DNA from: Olsenella sp.
Lineage (GTDB): Bacteria > Actinomycetota > Coriobacteriia > Coriobacteriales > Atopobiaceae
DNA length: 7,110 nucleotides
Direction of reading: 5' to 3'
Assembly (NCBI GenBank): GCA_015062715.1
Contig: SUUD01000102.1
Coordinates: forward strand, 1 to 7,110
Shown: in pieces, positions 4,021 through 7,110 of the stretch
Layout of the letters: every line of letters begins with the position of its first letter
Numbering within the stretch: the first letter of the stretch is position 1
Translations under genes and position numbers: made by a program
The notes under the pieces: generated by a model
Told to the model about the DNA's origin: nothing
Seen by the model: the letters and a program-made list of their open reading frames with translations, nothing else
The model's database searches: none

Positions 4021-6948
4021 CTACCCCATGAGCTCGATGACGTCGAGCCCAAGCTTGGACGACGCGATGATGTCGGCGCTGCCGAAGACGCAGATGCCGC
4101 GCCGCTCGGGCAGCCCCCTGAGCGCGGCGGCCATCTCGCGGATGTGCTCGGGCGTGGCGGTGAGCTTCTCGTCGCGGATGGTCTGCATCCAGTTGGCGGG
4201 GCGCTGGGCGAGTCGCTGCAGGTCCTGGCGACGTGCCAGCATGCGGGGCTTGACCGGTGCGTCCTGGCCGGCGACGGTCGAGACCACGTATCCGGTGAAC
4301 TCGCTCGCGCTGGGCTCCCACTGGCAGAGCCAGTCGGCAGCGTCCTCGAAGCGCCGCACGGTGGCGTCGAGGCCTGGGTCGCGGTATGAGTGGAACGAGA
4401 CGATTGACGAGCCCGTCAGGCGCATGCCGCAACCGTAGGCACCACCCTTGACGCGGACCTCGTTCCACAGGTAGTCGAGGGAGACGGCGCGCGTGCCGAC
4501 CAGCCACTCGCCCGAGTACCGCACCCCGATCTTGGTGCCGTCGGCGGCCTCGCCTACGAAGCAGACGTTGGCCGGGACGACGAAGGCCTCGTTCTTGACG
4601 CAGGGCTCGGGAATCTCGAGCTGCGGGTCGGCCTTGCCCTCCGCGAGGCGCAGCGTGCCTCCGGCCTCCCAGAAGCGTGCGAGGTCATCCTCGGTGCCCG
4701 TGAAGCTGACTTGGGCGTTGCCCGTCCTGAAGACGCGCCCGGAGATGTCCGCGAGCCTTGCGGCGAGGTCGTCGAAGCGCTCGTCGAAGTGGTCGAGCAG
4801 GTCCTTCAGGAAGAGGTAGAAGCCCACGCCCGAGAACTGGTCGACGGCGAGGGCCACGCGCGAGAAGTACGAGGAGGCGCGGGCGATGGCGCAGGCATGG
4901 CCCGAGCCCATGAAGGCCTGCTCCATGCCAAGGCGACGCTGCTGGAGGATGTCGCGGATGCGGCCACGGTCCCCGAAGAGGGTCTCGGACCACACCTCGG
5001 CCGGGATGGTGGCCGCGAGGGCGGCGTTGGGGGAGAGGGCGCTCGCGCTGCAGATGAGCATGGGCATGGCCGCCTGGGCGTCACCGGCGACGCACTCCGT
5101 CTCGCAGAAGAAGCTCAGGTGCCCGAGGTTGAGCTCGATCAGGGTGTCGAGCTCGGCGGCCGTGTGGCTGCGCGTGTCGAGCCTGCCGAGGACCTCGCAG
5201 AGCACCGAGGCGTAGGGTAGCTCGTCGAACGAGAGGCAGTCGAGGCCGAAGTAGCCGTAGACGTAGTCGATGCCGTGCGTCTCGACCTGGTGGTGGAAGC
5301 AGGGCAGCGGGGCGGCCACCTCGCGCTGGGCGGGCTCGGGCGCGGCCTCGCCGATGTCCTCGATGCCGAGCTGGGGGAGCTTGGCGAGGTCCTCGGGCGA
5401 GTCTGCGCGCTCCTGCTCCGCGCGCAGGGCGGCCGTCTCGGCGCGCACCGCGGCGAGGCCCTCGTCGCCCAGCTCGGCGGCCTTTGCCGCGAGCTCCGCG
5501 ACCTCCTCGGCCGCGTCGCCCTGCTCGACGGGAATCAGCTCCACGGCGGCGGAGTGCGCGCAGTCGCACACCATCGAGGCGAGCAGGCGCTCGAAGTAGC
5601 CGTCGTCCAGGCCGGCGCGCATGTTGGCGAGCGCCTCCTCGTAGCGCAGGTAGGCGACCGGGTCATCGTCGTCGTAGAGCCAGCTCGACATGGCCTGGAC
5701 GGCCAGGGCGACGCCGTCGGCGTACCAGCCGAAGTCTCCCTCGCGCAGCTGGAACTCGGCCTGGGCGAGCGAGGCCTCGAGGTTGGTCCGGGGGATGCCG
5801 TCGCGGACGAGCTCGGCGCAGCACTGCTCGACGAGCTCGACGAAGCGCCCGGCGACGCCTTCGTGGGCGCCCTTGAGCTGGAAGAGGACGAGCGGCTGGG
5901 CGATGCCGTCGAGCATGAGGGCGGACACGTCGTCGCCGAGGCCCTCCTCGAGCAGGCGGCGCTTGAGCGGGGCCTCGTTGGACCCCATGAGGGTGTCAAG
6001 CAGGATGTCGGCGGCGAGCACGCGCTCTCGCTCGGAGGACGTGGCGAACACGTAGGCGGCGCCGACGGTCGCGTTCTCGGGCGCCGTCGCCATGGTCACC
6101 TGCGAGAGGCCCGCGCGCACCGGCGCCTGCAGGGCGAGGACGTTGGGGTCGCCCGCCTCGCGCAGCTCGGCGCCACAGAAGCGCTCGCCCAGGAATGGGA
6201 GGACGCTGCCGGTGTCGATGTCGCCGTAGAGCACGGTGTAGCTGTTGGGGAGGTTGTAGTGGCGCACGTGCGTGGCGAGGAACTCGTCGTAGGTGAGCTG
6301 CGGGATGGCGCGGGGGTCTCCGCCCGACTCGAACCCGTAGCAGGTGTCGGGGAAGAGCTGGCGGTTGAGCGTCTCCATGAGGACCTCGTCCGGGTCGGAG
6401 AAGGCGCCCTTCATCTCGTTGAGGACGACGCCGTTGTAGGTGAGCGGTGCGCCCTCGCCGTCCTGCTCGTAGTGCCAGCCCTCCTGCTCGAAGATGCGGG
6501 GCTTGGCGTAGATGGCCGGATGCAGGACCGCGTCGAGGTAGACGTCCATGAGGTTGAGGAGGTCCTGACCGTTGGTGGAGGCCACCGGGTACATGGTCTT
6601 GTCGGGGAAGGTGAGGGCGTTGAGGAAGGTCTGCATGGAGCTCTTGAGCAGGTTGACGAAGGGCTCCTTCACGGGGAAGCGCTCGCTGCCGCACAGGACG
6701 GAGTGCTCGAGGATATGGAAGACGCCGGTGTCGTTGGCCGGTGGGGTCTTGAACGCGATGGCGAAGGCGCGGTTTGTGTCGGCGCAGGCGAGCCAGAGCG
6801 TGCGGGCCCCCGTGGCCTCGTGGCGCATGACGACGGCGTGGCCGCTGATCTCGGGGAGCATCTCGACCGAGACGATGCGGAAGCCCTCGACGAGGGCGCC
6901 GGGGGTGAAGGCGGGGTCAAGGGAGAAGGTTTCCTTGGTGGCAGTCAT
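4021..6948 (-). CDS. M16C family zinc metallopeptidase (presequence-protease/PreP-like)
   Basis: A 975-residue single-chain peptidase, the normal length for the PreP/Cym1 subfamily. These enzymes enclose and degrade short unfolded peptides in a closed chamber. The inverted zinc motif is H78-ILE81-H82 in GVFHILEHSVLCGSERFPVKEPF, with the distal ligand E178 in VVLNEMKGAFSDPDEVL. KSSMQTFLNALTFPDKTMYP (102-121) is a subfamily signature. Residues about 475-540 form an Ala/Glu-rich helical hairpin linker joining the two halves (M16C-associated region). In the C-terminal half RVKGGAYGCGMR (832-843) supplies the substrate-carboxylate-binding pair R832 and Y838, with the six-residue spacing of plant PreP, then FHSYRDP (852-858). 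No signal peptide is seen, so it should be cytoplasmic. The ATG at 6948 has GGAGG 6 nt upstream; an in-frame ATG at 6993 would lie upstream of the likely promoter. It appears catalytically complete. Confidence 0.95.
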   Translation of the reverse strand: MTATKETFSLDPAFTPGALVEGFRIVSVEMLPEISGHAVVMRHEATGARTLWLACADTNRAFAIAFKTPPANDTGVFHILEHSVLCGSERFPVKEPFVNLLKSSMQTFLNALTFPDKTMYPVASTNGQDLLNLMDVYLDAVLHPAIYAKPRIFEQEGWHYEQDGEGAPLTYNGVVLNEMKGAFSDPDEVLMETLNRQLFPDTCYGFESGGDPRAIPQLTYDEFLATHVRHYNLPNSYTVLYGDIDTGSVLPFLGERFCGAELREAGDPNVLALQAPVRAGLSQVTMATAPENATVGAAYVFATSSERERVLAADILLDTLMGSNEAPLKRRLLEEGLGDDVSALMLDGIAQPLVLFQLKGAHEGVAGRFVELVEQCCAELVRDGIPRTNLEASLAQAEFQLREGDFGWYADGVALAVQAMSSWLYDDDDPVAYLRYEEALANMRAGLDDGYFERLLASMVCDCAHSAAVELIPVEQGDAAEEVAELAAKAAELGDEGLAAVRAETAALRAEQERADSPEDLAKLPQLGIEDIGEAAPEPAQREVAAPLPCFHHQVETHGIDYVYGYFGLDCLSFDELPYASVLCEVLGRLDTRSHTAAELDTLIELNLGHLSFFCETECVAGDAQAAMPMLICSASALSPNAALAATIPAEVWSETLFGDRGRIRDILQQRRLGMEQAFMGSGHACAIARASSYFSRVALAVDQFSGVGFYLFLKDLLDHFDERFDDLAARLADISGRVFRTGNAQVSFTGTEDDLARFWEAGGTLRLAEGKADPQLEIPEPCVKNEAFVVPANVCFVGEAADGTKIGVRYSGEWLVGTRAVSLDYLWNEVRVKGGAYGCGMRLTGSSIVSFHSYRDPGLDATVRRFEDAADWLCQWEPSASEFTGYVVSTVAGQDAPVKPRMLARRQDLQRLAQRPANWMQTIRDEKLTATPEHIREMAAALRGLPERRGICVFGSADIIASSKLGLDVIELMG

Positions 6949-6954
6949 GCTGTT

Positions 6955-6998
6955 CCTCCGTGCGGTCGTGGACGTGCCAGATGACTGTAGCACGGAGG
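6955..6998 (-). repeat. 9-bp perfect inverted repeat whose arm contains the protease Shine-Dalgarno
   Basis: Read on the minus strand, CCTCCGTGC (plus positions 6990-6998) is exactly complementary to GCACGGAGG (6955-6963), which holds the GGAGG ribosome site of the protease gene. The arms are 26 nt apart. The first arm lies directly upstream of the candidate -10 hexamer TACAGT. RNA from the local promoter would thus not contain it, while read-through RNA from the upstream gene would. Confidence 0.55.
6984..6992 (-). promoter_or_regulatory. Extended -10 promoter candidate (TGCTACAGT) for the protease gene
   Basis: On the minus strand TG-C-TACAGT fits TGnTATAAT, with 4 of 6 hexamer bases matching. 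It lies 36 nt before the ATG at 6948, implying a leader of about 28 nt. No good -35 is visible. The 90-nt gap after the preceding gene leaves room for this promoter; nothing else clear is seen in 6999-7038. Confidence 0.4.
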
Positions 6999-7038
6999 GG
7001 GTCGGTTGGGGAGCGGTGCGGCGGAAATGCCGGTGCAG

Positions 7039-7110
7039 CTAGATGCGCTCCATCTGGGCCAGCGTGGTGGCGTACCAGTACTGCCAGTTGGGCGGGCAGT
7101 AGCGCTTGGC
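7039..7110 (-). CDS. C-terminal end of an unidentified protein (runs off right edge)
   Basis: The minus strand from the right edge is open for 23 codons and ends in TAG at 7039-7041. It gives a C-terminus AKRYCPPNWQYWYATTLAQMERI. The Trp/Tyr-rich segment and codon choice look like real coding sequence. The position, 90 nt before the next co-oriented gene, suits a gene end. I do not recognise the family. With so little sequence, chance opening of the frame cannot be excluded. Confidence 0.5.
   Translation of the reverse strand, partial: AKRYCPPNWQYWYATTLAQMERI

Noticed and set aside
3364..4389. A 341-codon plus-strand frame spanning the HTH-domain gene and the protease 3' end
   Set aside because: It crosses two conserved minus-strand genes and the hairpin between them, and its product shows no family signature.
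5275..6984. A 569-codon open frame on the plus strand
   Set aside because: It lies entirely antisense to the M16C protease, whose motifs are unmistakable. Its protein is a low-complexity Val/Gly/Leu/Glu/Ala mix with no domain pattern. Such long antisense openings are normal in GC-rich genes.
6949..6993. Upstream extension of the protease (in-frame ATG at 6993)
   Set aside because: It would overlap the candidate -10 and the inverted repeat, the 15 extra residues are Ser/Thr-rich without signal-peptide character, and the ATG at 6948 has a well-placed GGAGG.
7018..7038. Short CGGC/GCCG stem after the right-edge gene stop as a terminator
   Set aside because: Only 4 bp of stem and no T-run; too weak to support.
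1..7110. CRISPR arrays, insertion sequences, tRNA genes, phage or defence genes
   Set aside because: No regularly spaced repeats, terminal inverted repeats with transposase, cloverleaf candidates or defence-type domains were seen. The window reads as a stable chromosomal region.

Overview
The window is compact, high-GC bacterial chromosomal DNA with strongly G/C-ending codons and clear Shine-Dalgarno (SD) sites. It carries an FrlC-like sugar epimerase pair, a DUF554 membrane protein, a VWA/helix-turn-helix pair and a single-chain M16C metalloprotease. This looks most like an Actinomycetota genome of the Coriobacteriia type (Olsenella/Atopobium/Collinsella relatives). That placement is inferred from protein style and base composition, not from a search.

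Layout. Left block (1-1095, minus strand): two tandem TIM-barrel sugar isomerase/epimerase genes 21 nt apart. The downstream one runs off the left edge. A divergent intergenic region (1096-1264) carries palindromes that could be an operator for this sugar operon. Middle block (1265-2511, plus strand): a ProXp-ala/PrdX-type aminoacyl-tRNA deacylase and a DUF554 membrane protein, 2 nt apart and probably co-transcribed. A short convergent gap with a GC hairpin (2527-2553) follows. Right block (2575-6948, all minus): in transcription order, a 975-residue M16C metallopeptidase, a 208-residue protein with an HTH-like C-terminal domain, and a 213-residue VWA protein with an intact MIDAS. Each gap in this block contains a sizeable hairpin. 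At the far right edge is the last 23 codons of another minus-strand gene.

How they may work together. The epimerase pair is probably a small carbohydrate-utilisation unit whose transporter, kinase or regulator lies beyond the left edge. The deacylase is a translation quality-control factor, and its DUF554 partner has no known function. The VWA and HTH-domain proteins look like a functional pair. The protease is most likely an independent peptide-degrading enzyme.

Most of the window is ordinary. The most unusual signal is structural. At two unrelated genes with their own candidate promoter (1265 and 6948), the SD sequence is the second arm of a perfect 8-9 bp inverted repeat. The first arm lies upstream of the candidate -10 element, so only read-through RNA, and not RNA from the local promoter, could fold to hide the ribosome site. 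No CRISPR array, insertion sequence, tRNA or rRNA gene was seen.
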